A stretch of DNA of 15,681 nt from Spirochaetaceae bacterium (GTDB lineage: Bacteria > Spirochaetota > Spirochaetia > Treponematales > Breznakiellaceae), in contig JAIRYB010000004.1 in assembly GCA_031267955.1 (NCBI GenBank), forward strand, positions 1 through 15,681. Reading direction: 5' to 3'. A program made the translations under genes and the position numbers. The notes under the pieces were generated by a model. That model was not told the DNA's origin. It did not search any database and worked only from the letters and a program-made list of their open reading frames with translations. Below, in pieces: positions 1 to 6,226 of the stretch (position 1 is its first letter; each line of letters opens with the position of its first letter).

Positions 1-281
1 CAAACATGCCGGTGGGTATCGGCCTTATTCACCGGATTTCGGACATTATTGGCCGGCTCTCCATTCTTACCGGGGGTGTCGTACAGCCTGCGTCGCACGG
101 AAATACGCCGCCCCCGGTACTTTTTTGCCCTGCCCGGCAGCCTGTTGCGCCTGGTCGCGGCATCAAGGCCCTTTCGATCCCAATCGGCTCATTGAGGGGC
201 CGCCGGCCCCTTCCGGGCTAAAAGCCCCCTCGTTCGAAAGTCTGGTTTGATACCCCGCAGGCGACTGAATAGTTAAATTTT
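1..281. other. Window edge, no gene assigned
   Basis: This stretch lies downstream of the minus-strand ABC ATPase gene. A plus-strand open frame (6-221) translates to a Pro/Arg/Gly-rich sequence with no recognisable motif and I do not call it. One minus-strand frame is open from 188 to the left edge but has only GTG candidates (at 98 and 32) and no recognisable motif. Two short GC hairpins lie in tandem: GGGGCC-GCC-GGCCCC at 196-210 and GGGCT-AAA-AGCCC at 215-227. They could end transcription coming from the ATPase gene, but neither is followed by a good T-run on the minus strand. Confidence 0.4.
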
Positions 282-1280
282 TCAGTACAAATGGCAGCAA
301 ACCAGATTCCTGCCGATAGCCCTGGTTTCAGGCGGCGTCTTTTTGCAGACCGGCATGGCGCGGCGGCAGCGGGGATGGAAGCGGCAGCCTTCGGGAGGGG
401 ACGCGGGGTCCGGGACTTCCCCGGTGGCAGGGGGCCGGTTCTTCTGCCGGGCAAGGCGCGGGTTCCGGGCCGGGACCGCTTCAAGCAGGGTCTGCGTGTA
501 GGGGTGGAGGGCGGCTGAAATCTCCGCGCCCGGGCAGAGTTCCACAATCCGGCCCAGGTACATCACCGCCACCCGGCCGGAAACGCTGCGCAGTACGGAA
601 AGATCGTGGGTAATAAAGATATACGCGCAGCCGAGCTCCCTTTGGAAATCCAGCAGCAGATTGACGATCTGGGAACGTATCGACAGGTCCAGGGCGGAAA
701 CCGGCTCGTCGCATACAACAAGGCCGGGTTTGGTGATAAGCGCGCGCGCGACGCCTATACGCTGGCACTGGCCCCCGGAAAATTCCTTCGGGTAGCGGCC
801 TAGCGCGTCACGGGAAAGCCCCACCTGTCCCAGAATTTCCCCGGCGCGGAGGAGCCTTTCGGCGCGGCTGCCGCCTATTCTGTTGCCGGCAAGGGGTTCC
901 AATAGTATTTCGCCGACAGTCATGCGGGGATCAAGCGAAGAGAGGGGGTCCTGGAAGATCATCTGCATCTTTTTACGGTAGGGCCGCATTCCGCGCCGGG
1001 AGAGGCGGGTAATATCGCTGCCCTCAAAGAGGACCCGCCCGTCCGTGGGCGTGTAGATTCTCAGGATGCTGCGGGCCAGGGTTGACTTGCCGCAGCCCGA
1101 TTCCCCGACAAGGCCAAGGGTCTCGCCGTGAAGCAGGGAAAAACTCACTCCGTCCACGGCCTTTACCGGCGCGGCCCTTCCGCCCTTCCGGTAGAAGTAC
1201 TGTTTCAGGTTTTCCACGCTGAGGATCGCGGGGGAAGGCCCGGATTCCCGGAGAAGGGCGCCCTCTTCTAAAGCCGTCAC
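282..1280 (-). CDS. OppF/DppF-type peptide ABC transporter ATP-binding protein
   Basis: This is the cytoplasmic ATPase subunit of an oligopeptide/dipeptide-type ABC importer, 332 aa, full length for the family. Visible motifs are Walker A GESGCGKST (59-67), Q-loop IFQDP (108-112), ABC signature FSGGQ (167-171), Walker B LVVCDE (187-192) and the switch His in ITHD (about 223-226). The C-terminal tail has the Cys-rich oligo_HPY pattern (CRFHPRC then AMPVC then CCHLY) typical of Opp/Dpp ATPases. The only reasonable start is GTG at 1280; it lacks a clear Shine-Dalgarno and sits 5 nt after the stop of the upstream membrane-protein gene, so coupled translation is likely. No oppD, permease or substrate-binding gene lies on either side within the window. 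The family assignment is secure; the substrate is unknown, and nickel or other Opp-like substrates cannot be excluded. Confidence 0.93.
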   Translation of the reverse strand: MTALEEGALLRESGPSPAILSVENLKQYFYRKGGRAAPVKAVDGVSFSLLHGETLGLVGESGCGKSTLARSILRIYTPTDGRVLFEGSDITRLSRRGMRPYRKKMQMIFQDPLSSLDPRMTVGEILLEPLAGNRIGGSRAERLLRAGEILGQVGLSRDALGRYPKEFSGGQCQRIGVARALITKPGLVVCDEPVSALDLSIRSQIVNLLLDFQRELGCAYIFITHDLSVLRSVSGRVAVMYLGRIVELCPGAEISAALHPYTQTLLEAVPARNPRLARQKNRPPATGEVPDPASPPEGCRFHPRCRRAMPVCKKTPPETRAIGRNLVCCHLY

Positions 1281-1285
1281 CGCGG

Positions 1286-1618
1286 CTATCCGTTTTTCCG
1301 CCGTTTCTGCTCGCGGCGGGCGGCAACGGCAATGAGGATCGCGAAAAAGAGGAAGATGAGGATTACCCCGGCAATAAGGGCAATATTCAGGGGGGAAGCC
1401 GGCGTCACGAAATCTTCGCTGTCCGGGGAATAAGCGGAACCTGCCGTGGCGGAGGGGCGTCCCAGTACAAAGACGGAACAGACCAGGATGCTGAGAAGGG
1501 CCAGAATAAAGGCGGTAATTGCCGCCCTGCGGACAGCCGGCGCGGATTTTCCGGATACGATAAAGTACAAAATCCCCCCCATCGCCAAAACCGGCAGGGG
1601 AAGCAAAAAAATCGGCAT
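1286..1618 (-). CDS. Small predicted membrane protein, three helices
   Basis: This is a 110-aa protein I do not recognise. Three hydrophobic segments are visible: about residues 1-20, 32-53 and 75-98. They are separated by a short basic loop (GKSAPAVRR) and by a Ser/Pro/Asp-rich loop. The tail is strongly basic (AARREQKRRKNG), which would put the C-terminus in the cytoplasm by the positive-inside rule. It ends 5 nt before the OppF-type ATPase start, so the two are probably one transcript. Length and sequence do not match an Opp permease, so I do not call it the transporter's channel. The ATG at 1618 has only a weak AGAAAG just ahead of it. Probably real given hydrophobicity, spacing and strand, but without function. 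Confidence 0.6.
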   Translation of the reverse strand: MPIFLLPLPVLAMGGILYFIVSGKSAPAVRRAAITAFILALLSILVCSVFVLGRPSATAGSAYSPDSEDFVTPASPLNIALIAGVILIFLFFAILIAVAARREQKRRKNG

Positions 1619-1649
1619 ACTTTCTAATCGGTATTTTACGGGGAAAAAT

Positions 1650-1678
1650 TTGACTTTTTTAAGAATACTGTGTATTCT
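1650..1678 (+). promoter_or_regulatory. Sigma-70-type promoter for the candidate small RNA
   Basis: A TTGACT -35 box (1650-1655) and a TATTCT -10 box (1673-1678) are separated by exactly 17 bp. Predicted transcription begins near 1685 and runs into the terminator ending at 1821. No plus-strand protein gene of normal size follows. The -35 is strong (5 of 6 consensus); the -10 is moderate (4 of 6). Confidence 0.5.
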
Positions 1679-1685
1679 TAAAAAA
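1655..1685. promoter_or_regulatory. Perfect 14-bp-arm palindrome, operator-like
   Basis: The left arm 1655-1668 (six T then AAGAATAC) and the right arm 1672-1685 (GTATTCTT then six A) are exact reverse complements around a TGT centre. The palindrome covers the spacer and -10 box of the plus-strand promoter and ends 37 bp before the start of the minus-strand membrane-protein gene. The stem is AT-rich, which fits a protein-binding site better than a terminator. The binding protein is unknown. Confidence 0.55.
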
Positions 1686-1705
1686 AGGGGTTAAGGAATT
1701 TGGAT

Positions 1706-1738
1706 ATGCAGCCGATAAATAATCTGTCGGACTTATAG
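1706..1738 (+). CDS. Possible 10-aa peptide in the candidate sRNA
   Basis: ATG at 1706 opens a frame encoding MQPINNLSDL and ends in TAG at 1736-1738. An AAGGA Shine-Dalgarno (1693-1697) sits 8 nt upstream, which is ideal spacing. The last codons overlap the 5' arm of the 1725-1768 hairpin, so translation would disturb that fold. It could be a leader peptide, the product of a dual-function RNA, or chance. Confidence 0.25.
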   Translation: MQPINNLSDL

Positions 1739-1782
1739 TTCCCCTCCCAAATCACTATACTTCCGACATGCCTCAAGGGCAG

Positions 1783-1821
1783 GGCCGGTGTGAGCTGAAA
1801 GGCGAGCGCCGGCCTTTTTTT
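1783..1821 (+). terminator. Strong rho-independent terminator, plus strand
   Basis: GGCCGGTG (1783-1790) pairs with CGCCGGCC (1807-1814), an 8-bp GC-rich stem with one G-T pair, followed directly by seven T (1815-1821). The T-run is only on the plus strand, so it cannot serve the minus-strand genes on either side. It therefore needs a plus-strand transcript, which supports the small-RNA call. Confidence 0.8.
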
Positions 1822-1888
1822 ATACGCGGGCATAGCGCGGCGGCCCAAACGCGCCCCTCTGCGCGAACTTTACGCTGAATTTGGAAAA

Positions 1889-2875
1889 CTAATCTGTCTC
1901 GGTAACTGTCAGGTCTACGGCCATGGCGACCCGGTATGTCTTGCCTTTCTGCACCAAAATGGGCTTTACCACCGCGTAATCGCTAAGCTGGAAACGGACT
2001 TCGTGGGGGCCCGGCTCCACGGGAAGGGGGCGGCCGGGATCGACAGGCGCGTTATCGAAGTATATGCGGGCGTTTTCCGGGGCTTCGAAGATGATGAGGG
2101 GGGTCGGATCCTGGAGGCTAATGCCGAGTTCCAGAATCCTGCCCCGTTCCACCATAAAAACCCGGCTTTCATTGCGATAATCGTTGGAGAGGATCAGCAG
2201 GTGGTGCTCTCCCTCCCGCAAAACCTGTTCCTCGCGGGGCCGGTCGATCACTTCGTCGTCTATCAGGAGGGTGAACGGTTTGTCCGGCAGGTTGTCCGGA
2301 TAGCGGGGGACAACGCGGACCGCGCCTTCGTCGCTTAAGATGGGCTTTACGTTCAGGACAAAGCGCAGGGCTTCTACTTCGTCGGTAAGGCCTTTGATTA
2401 GCGGCATCACCCTGAAAAGCAGGGGGAAGGAGGAAGGGAGGGTGACGGGGATTACCGCCACGTACGGGGTTGATCTTAGCCCGTGGCGCTGCCTAAGGGG
2501 AATCTGATAAACGGACTGTATCTTGTTCTGTATGGGCTCTATGAAAATCTGGCGGGCCTGGAGATCGGTTACCCCGGTTTCCGGCACACGGTCAAGTTCC
2601 CCGTAAACGGACAGGGCCATGCTTCCCCGGTAGGGCAGGTAATTCTGGGGGACAGTAAATTCAAGCTCGACCCCCCGGAAAAAACGGATCTCCCTGCCCA
2701 GGGCGATAAGGGCGGAATCTACAATGGAAAGGGGGATGGACACCCCGTCCGGGTTGTCCACGGATACCATGGCGGTACCGGCAACCACCGTCCTGAAAGA
2801 CTCAGCCTCCAGAAAGACCGGAAGAAAAACCGAAAAAAAACTCAATACGAGCGATGCCCCCGCGCGGCTTCTCAT
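1889..2875 (-). CDS. Secreted protein with C-terminal PEGA-like domain
   Basis: This is a 328-aa protein. The N-terminus (MRSRAGASLVLSFFSVFLPV, then FLEA) looks like a Sec signal peptide cleaved near residue 24, which predicts an exported periplasmic or envelope protein. The middle is beta-rich and I do not recognise it. The C-terminal part (about 260-322) has the look of a PEGA-like beta-sandwich: IIFEAPENARIYFDN, then a Gly-Pro-rich turn (EPGPHEVRF) and a final strand pair with QKGKTYRV. PEGA domains are common in spirochaete and other surface-associated proteins, often in a structural or binding role. ATG at 2875 is supported by an AAGGA box 8 nt upstream. The gene stands alone, with 200 nt before it and the candidate sRNA block after it. 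Exported nature is fairly sure; function unknown. Confidence 0.8.
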   Translation of the reverse strand: MRSRAGASLVLSFFSVFLPVFLEAESFRTVVAGTAMVSVDNPDGVSIPLSIVDSALIALGREIRFFRGVELEFTVPQNYLPYRGSMALSVYGELDRVPETGVTDLQARQIFIEPIQNKIQSVYQIPLRQRHGLRSTPYVAVIPVTLPSSFPLLFRVMPLIKGLTDEVEALRFVLNVKPILSDEGAVRVVPRYPDNLPDKPFTLLIDDEVIDRPREEQVLREGEHHLLILSNDYRNESRVFMVERGRILELGISLQDPTPLIIFEAPENARIYFDNAPVDPGRPLPVEPGPHEVRFQLSDYAVVKPILVQKGKTYRVAMAVDLTVTETD

Positions 2876-3075
2876 GGCCGGATTCCTTCTTTAAAATTAA
2901 AATGAGCCGGTTTGTAATCATTCAGCCGGGGGATAAAGCCCCGCCCCGCAAAAAACGCCGTTTTCCGGGCTGTTCCGCCGGGCGTTTACCGGCAGGCCGG
3001 ACGGTCCCGAACCGATTCCCCTCAGGATATGGTTTCAGGAACCTGCCGGACGGGAAATTACCGGAAGCGGAGGCT

Positions 3076-4113
3076 TTATTGGGATGTGCGGCTTCTCCTG
3101 AACAATAAATTGTCCGGGTCCTGCGCCTTCCCATGCTGTCTAAGCTCAAAATGCAGATGAGGACCGGTGGATTGTCCTGTTGACCCTACCCTACCTATAA
3201 GATTACCGGATTTGACGCTTTTTCGCAAGACCGTATTTATTTCGGAAAGATGCCCGTAAAGACTGGTCCAGTTCCCGCTGTGCTCAATGATCACGTATTT
3301 GCCGTAAACCGGGTCATCGCCTGTTTCCGTGACTATACCGTCCCTGGCCGCGCGGACATCTGTCCCCAGAGGGGCGGCAAGGTCCAGGCCCTGGTGAATC
3401 CTGAGATTCCCGGTTACCGGGTTTATCCTGGGGCCGAAACCGCTGGTAAGCCTGAAATTGCCCAGGGGAAAGCGGAAACCGCCGGTGAGGAAAAAAGTGC
3501 GCTCGGTGGAACGGAAGTCCGCCCCGGGTATGAAGAGGAAGCGTTCCCCGGCGCCGTCCCCCCTCCTTACCGTGATGAAAAAGCCGTTTTCCGCGTCGCG
3601 GGAAGAACCCATGAGCAGTTCCAGATCGTTTTCCGGTTTTTCCGGGATGAAGAGGCCCGGCACGGAGGGAAGGTACAGGGTCGCCCCCTCCGCCAGTTCC
3701 CGGACATGGGGCAGGCGGTTCAGGGTGGCGATAGCGGCGTAAGGGATGTTGCAGCGGGAAGCCAGGTCAAAAAGATCTTCCCCCTTGACAGTATATTCGT
3801 AGACGGTAAAGGCTTCCGCGAGCGGGCTGCCGGCGGAAGCGGCCTGGGGCGCGTCCGGGGATTCACCGCTTCCCGTCCGGCCGGAAGGAACGGGCCGCGC
3901 CCTGCCGTAAAGCAGGCGGCGGGCGTTTTCCACATCGGCCTGGTACTGGCTGAACACCGCGTCCCCCGGATCGAGGCGGCTGATCACCGGAAAAGCCGGA
4001 ACGCCCGGCCCCGCGGCAAGGCCCGCGCCCCCGGAAGGGCAGATCGCGAACAGGGCCATGAAAAAAGGCAAGGGGATTCCCCTTGCCTTGCCCGTCCGTC
4101 CGCTGTTTCCCAT
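3076..4113 (-). CDS. LysM + M23 (LytM-type) peptidoglycan endopeptidase
   Basis: This is a 345-aa exported zinc metallopeptidase expected to cut peptide cross-links in peptidoglycan. The N-terminus has a basic stretch (R6, K9, R11) and a hydrophobic core (about 13-24), a plausible signal peptide. A LysM-like glycan-binding module lies at about 104-150 (YTVKGEDLFDLASRCNIPYA...LNRL). The M23 domain fills about 215-335: HQGLD gives Zn ligands H240 and D244, YGHLS gives H288, and HLHFE gives H319 and ligand H321, so all catalytic residues are present. The start at 4113 has no clear Shine-Dalgarno. Met19 (4059) is an alternative but would lose the basic n-region. A perfect hairpin with a U-tract lies inside codons 9-18. 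It follows the ferredoxin gene by 51 nt on the same strand. The function call is secure; the start is less so. Confidence 0.92.
   Translation of the reverse strand: MGNSGRTGKARGIPLPFFMALFAICPSGGAGLAAGPGVPAFPVISRLDPGDAVFSQYQADVENARRLLYGRARPVPSGRTGSGESPDAPQAASAGSPLAEAFTVYEYTVKGEDLFDLASRCNIPYAAIATLNRLPHVRELAEGATLYLPSVPGLFIPEKPENDLELLMGSSRDAENGFFITVRRGDGAGERFLFIPGADFRSTERTFFLTGGFRFPLGNFRLTSGFGPRINPVTGNLRIHQGLDLAAPLGTDVRAARDGIVTETGDDPVYGKYVIIEHSGNWTSLYGHLSEINTVLRKSVKSGNLIGRVGSTGQSTGPHLHFELRQHGKAQDPDNLLFRRSRTSQ
4061..4089 (-). terminator. Terminator-like hairpin inside the M23 5' coding region
   Basis: On the minus strand, AAGGCAAGGGGA (4089-4078) pairs perfectly with TCCCCTTGCCTT (4076-4065) around a single central base, and four more T follow (4064-4061), six T in all. 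This has the form of an intrinsic terminator. It lies 75 nt past the ferredoxin stop but inside codons 9-18 of the peptidase if that gene starts at 4113. It may be an attenuator, the ferredoxin terminator (if the peptidase starts at Met19 from a separate message), or a chance of codon choice. Confidence 0.55.
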
Positions 4114-4164
4114 TGCAAGGAAGCCGCATAGAGCCCTGCGCAGCCGCGCGGGGCCATACGGTAA

Positions 4165-4335
4165 TTATTCCTGGGAAATCGCGTCCGAAGGGCAAACGGC
4201 CGCGCAGGAGCCGCAGTCCTGGCACTTGTCAGGGTCTATCCAGCGGGCGCCGTCTTTTTCGGCAATCGCTTCCGTCGGGCATTCGCTGTCGCAGGAACCG
4301 CAGTTTACACACGCATCGCTAATTTTGTAAGCCAT
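4165..4335 (-). CDS. 2[4Fe-4S] ferredoxin
   Basis: This is a 56-aa clostridial-type electron carrier of the cytoplasm. Two CxxCxxCxxxCP clusters are intact: Cys9, 12, 15, 19 and Cys38, 41, 44, 48. Each should bind one cubane, as in small bacterial ferredoxins that serve pyruvate:ferredoxin oxidoreductase and hydrogenases in anaerobes. The start is MAYKISDAC at 4335 because of an AGAGAGG Shine-Dalgarno about 6 nt upstream and a promoter just beyond. The frame stays open to 4494, but that extension overlaps the next gene's end and has no such signals. It has its own promoter, and the peptidase gene follows on the same strand. Its redox partner is not in the window. Confidence 0.95.
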   Translation of the reverse strand: MAYKISDACVNCGSCDSECPTEAIAEKDGARWIDPDKCQDCGSCAAVCPSDAISQE

Positions 4336-4364
4336 ATAATACCTCTCTAGTAGACTATTTCCAG

Positions 4365-4393
4365 AATATACACCAATATCGGCCGGAAGGCAA
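4365..4393 (-). promoter_or_regulatory. Promoter of the ferredoxin gene
   Basis: On the minus strand, TTGCCT (4393-4388) and TATATT (4370-4365) are separated by 17 bp, about 30 nt upstream of the ferredoxin ATG. This predicts a short leader of roughly 23 nt carrying the AGAGAGG ribosome binding site. Confidence 0.6.
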
Positions 4394-4417
4394 GTAATTT
4401 TTACGCCTCTTTGCGCG

Positions 4418-5356
4418 CTAAAGGCCGAAAAGCTTTCTGAAAAAGGAGGCCATAGGGTGGTGGTTTGATTCCTTGCGGCCGTAACGGTCCCCAAAATCGC
4501 GGGCGGCGTCGGAAAGGTCGTACTCGCCGTATTTTTTCTTGAGAAAATCCCAGTGGGTCACGATCCAGACGTAGAGATCGCTTTCGGTCCTGCCCGGGAA
4601 GCGGGAGCAGAGCTGTTCTTCCCTGGTGATCCTGACAATCGGCTCGTAGATCTCCTGGTACCAGGATTTCAGGGCGTCTCCAAAGGGAATCTCGCGGGAA
4701 GAGTTTTCATTCAAAAAGTACTTGTGGTCCAGGATATGCCGGTAGATCGTGTCGTATTGGCCGGGCATGCTGAAATTCAAATCCTTGTCTTCGGTCAGTT
4801 CGGCAAACCCGGTCTTTTCATAAAATATATCCTTTTCGTATTGGATCACCGCCCGCTTCAGATCATCGGCGGACATACCCGGCGTAATGGGTATCTTGCT
4901 TGAAAGGCTGGTCACTTCGGCGTCGATCATCTCAGTACCCTGGGTCTTGGCTACGGACACGCGGTGATTTCCGTCCCGGACAAAATAGACGCCGCCTATC
5001 TCGTAAAGCTGGATGGGGGGCAGGATGATATCCCTGATCCGGGCTATATCCACCCGTTCCCAGCGGCTGCGGAGGAAATCGGAATTGGGTAGAAAATACC
5101 TGTTAAAGTCCCGGTAACGGCCCTCGCTGCCGACTATCAGATTGATAGGGATAGCCTGCATACCCTGGTATGTCTCGTTCTTGGGGCGGAGTATCTCCTT
5201 GACATCGTTCAGGGAAAGAAGCCGGTTCTTATCCTTATCGAGAAAATGCCGGATCTGGGAAAGGATCGCCCTGCTCCTGGCCCTGAAAAAATCGTCCGAG
5301 GCAAGGGCTTTGTCCATGTCATTGCTGTTAGCGTCCATAATCGAGTTGTTTCCCAT
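4418..5356 (-). CDS. ParB/sulfiredoxin-fold domain protein
   Basis: This is a 312-aa cytoplasmic protein with no signal peptide. The motif GGVYFVRDGNHRVSVAKTQG (121-140) is the ParB-N/Srx-like signature seen in ParB-type nucleases and in uncharacterised proteins with DGNHR cores; the segment before it (about 66-118) fits the rest of that fold. The C-terminal half (about 160-312) is alpha-rich, with a conserved-looking WYQEIYEPIV and DLYVWIVTHWDFLKKKYG that I cannot assign. It has no helix-turn-helix or KorB region that I can see, so a chromosome-partition role is unlikely. ATG at 5356 lies only 11 nt after a TATAAT box, so the message is either almost leaderless or begins translation at Met7 (5338). 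The gene has its own promoter region carrying the shared palindrome at 5385-5407. Confidence 0.75.
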   Translation of the reverse strand: MGNNSIMDANSNDMDKALASDDFFRARSRAILSQIRHFLDKDKNRLLSLNDVKEILRPKNETYQGMQAIPINLIVGSEGRYRDFNRYFLPNSDFLRSRWERVDIARIRDIILPPIQLYEIGGVYFVRDGNHRVSVAKTQGTEMIDAEVTSLSSKIPITPGMSADDLKRAVIQYEKDIFYEKTGFAELTEDKDLNFSMPGQYDTIYRHILDHKYFLNENSSREIPFGDALKSWYQEIYEPIVRITREEQLCSRFPGRTESDLYVWIVTHWDFLKKKYGEYDLSDAARDFGDRYGRKESNHHPMASFFRKLFGL

Positions 5357-5367
5357 AATTAACCCAC

Positions 5368-5373
5368 ATTATA
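5368..5373 (-). promoter_or_regulatory. -10 box of the ParB-like gene
   Basis: A consensus TATAAT lies on the minus strand 11 nt before the ATG at 5356. No convincing -35 box is found at 16-18 bp, so activation by a factor bound at the palindrome 5385-5407 is possible. The predicted leader is about 5 nt. Confidence 0.45.
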
Positions 5374-5384
5374 ATGCGGGGCTC

Positions 5385-5407
5385 TTTCAAAATACCGGAT
5401 ATTGAAA
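5385..5407 (-). promoter_or_regulatory. Palindromic site, copy 1 (upstream of ParB-like gene)
   Basis: An imperfect 23-bp palindrome, 9 of 11 positions paired, with outer arms TTTCAA and TTGAAA and a central CCGG. Read on the minus strand it matches the plus-strand site at 6340-6362 at 20 of 23 positions, including ATCCGG, then T or C, then ATTTTGAAA. It lies 11 bp upstream of the -10 box. It could be a binding site for one regulator or a short dispersed repeat. Confidence 0.5.
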
Positions 5408-5427
5408 CCGCAGCTTTGTATTTTAAC

Positions 5428-5476
5428 AAAAAACCGGAATTTTGGCCGTTTTTTCGAAAAAACGGCCAAAATCCGG
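5428..5476 (-). terminator. Large palindromic terminator after the metallophosphoesterase gene
   Basis: Positions 5439-5472 are a perfect 34-bp palindrome (TTTTGGCCG then TTTTTTCGAAAAAA then CGGCCAAAA in its core). One bulged base separates it from four more pairs, CCGG with CCGG. On the minus strand the stem is followed by six T (5433-5428), so it ends the metallophosphoesterase transcript 58 nt past its stop. Confidence 0.85.
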
Positions 5477-5533
5477 CGGAGCCGGGAATGTACCTGAATT
5501 CCGAACCGGAAGGTGAAATTGCCGCCCCCTGAA

Positions 5534-6226
5534 TCAAGTTTCCCCCTTCCCGCCGTAATGAGTATCGGTATCGATTACGTAATGGCCGAAGGCGTTCAGC
5601 ACCGTGGTCTGGCAGTACCTGGTTACCCTGACCGCGGAAAGATCGTAAAGGTGGATGTGGCCGTGGACCAGATATACGGGCTTGAAGGTCCGCATAAACC
5701 AGAGGAAGGGGCGGAAACCCCGGTGGCAGAGATCTTCCCTGTCGTGTATCCCCTCGGGGGCCGCATGGGTGAGCAGCACGTCCAGATAGCGGCCGCGGAA
5801 AATCCGGTTAAATACCAGTATGGGTATTTTCGCGATAATTTTGCAGAGCATTCCGAAGTTGGAAAACTGGTTTTCCCCGCGGTTGTACTTCATGGATCCG
5901 CCCAGCCCCATGATGATAAGGCCTTCTTCCCGGCGTATCCTGGAATCAACATGGGTTGCGCCGGAAAAATGCCCCTCCTGCATAAATTCCAGGTCCGTTA
6001 TGTTCTTTTTCCGGGCATAACAGGCGTATTCCTGCAAATTATGATTGCCGAATACAAAGAGCAGCGGCTTGTTCAGGGAGGAAACGATAAATTCAAGGTA
6101 ATCCATGGGGAGATCCCCCGCGCTCAGAACCATATCCACATCGGAAAACCGATCTTTTATGGACGACGAATAAACCACAGGATCAATCTGGTCCGACACG
6201 CAGAGTATCTTCACGGCTGTATCCAT
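5534..6226 (-). CDS. Calcineurin-like metallophosphoesterase
   Basis: This is a 230-aa cytoplasmic phosphoesterase with the two-metal beta-sandwich fold. Motifs visible in order: CVSDQ (9-13), AGD (36-38), GNHN (60-63), THAAPEG (153-159) and VHGHIH (188-192, GHxH at 189-192). The first motif is normally DxH; here Asp12 is followed by Gln-Ile, so one metal-site His seems to be missing or displaced. The other ligands are present. Related proteins hydrolyse phosphodiesters or phosphomonoesters; the substrate here is unknown. ATG at 6226 has GGGGA directly against it, too close to be ideal; GTG at codon 5 would sit 12 nt from it. The gene is monocistronic, with a large terminator after it and a divergent gene before it. 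Confidence 0.88.
   Translation of the reverse strand: MDTAVKILCVSDQIDPVVYSSSIKDRFSDVDMVLSAGDLPMDYLEFIVSSLNKPLLFVFGNHNLQEYACYARKKNITDLEFMQEGHFSGATHVDSRIRREEGLIIMGLGGSMKYNRGENQFSNFGMLCKIIAKIPILVFNRIFRGRYLDVLLTHAAPEGIHDREDLCHRGFRPFLWFMRTFKPVYLVHGHIHLYDLSAVRVTRYCQTTVLNAFGHYVIDTDTHYGGKGET

Larger units (their letters stand above)
1685..1821 (+). ncRNA. Candidate small regulatory RNA with C-rich loop
   Basis: About 137 nt lie between a promoter (1650-1678) and a strong rho-independent terminator (1783-1821), with no normal gene. The middle folds into a hairpin: TGTCGGA (1725-1731) pairs exactly with TCCGACA (1762-1768); after a 2x2 internal loop, TATAGT (1734-1739) pairs with ACTATA (1754-1759). 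The 14-nt apical loop (1740-1753) carries CCCCTCCC, complementary to Shine-Dalgarno-type sequences. A small TGCC/GGCA hairpin (1769-1781) follows, then the terminator stem. C-rich apical loops that pair with ribosome binding sites are known from other bacterial small RNAs; that use here is inference. It matches no RNA family I recognise (not SRP RNA, 6S or tmRNA by eye). A 10-codon reading frame inside it (1706-1738) leaves open a dual-function RNA or small-peptide mRNA. Confidence 0.5.

Noticed and set aside
231..237. GTTCGAA, like the T-loop of a tRNA
   Set aside because: The flanks do not pair as a T-arm on either strand and there is no acceptor stem or anticodon arm.
3250..4131. Plus-strand frame (293 aa) opposite the M23 peptidase
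   Set aside because: The peptidase on the minus strand has a full set of catalytic residues; this frame has no motif or ribosome site.
4336..4494. Upstream extension of the ferredoxin frame
   Set aside because: It crosses the ferredoxin promoter and overlaps the ParB-like gene's end; the AGAGAGG site fixes the start at 4335.
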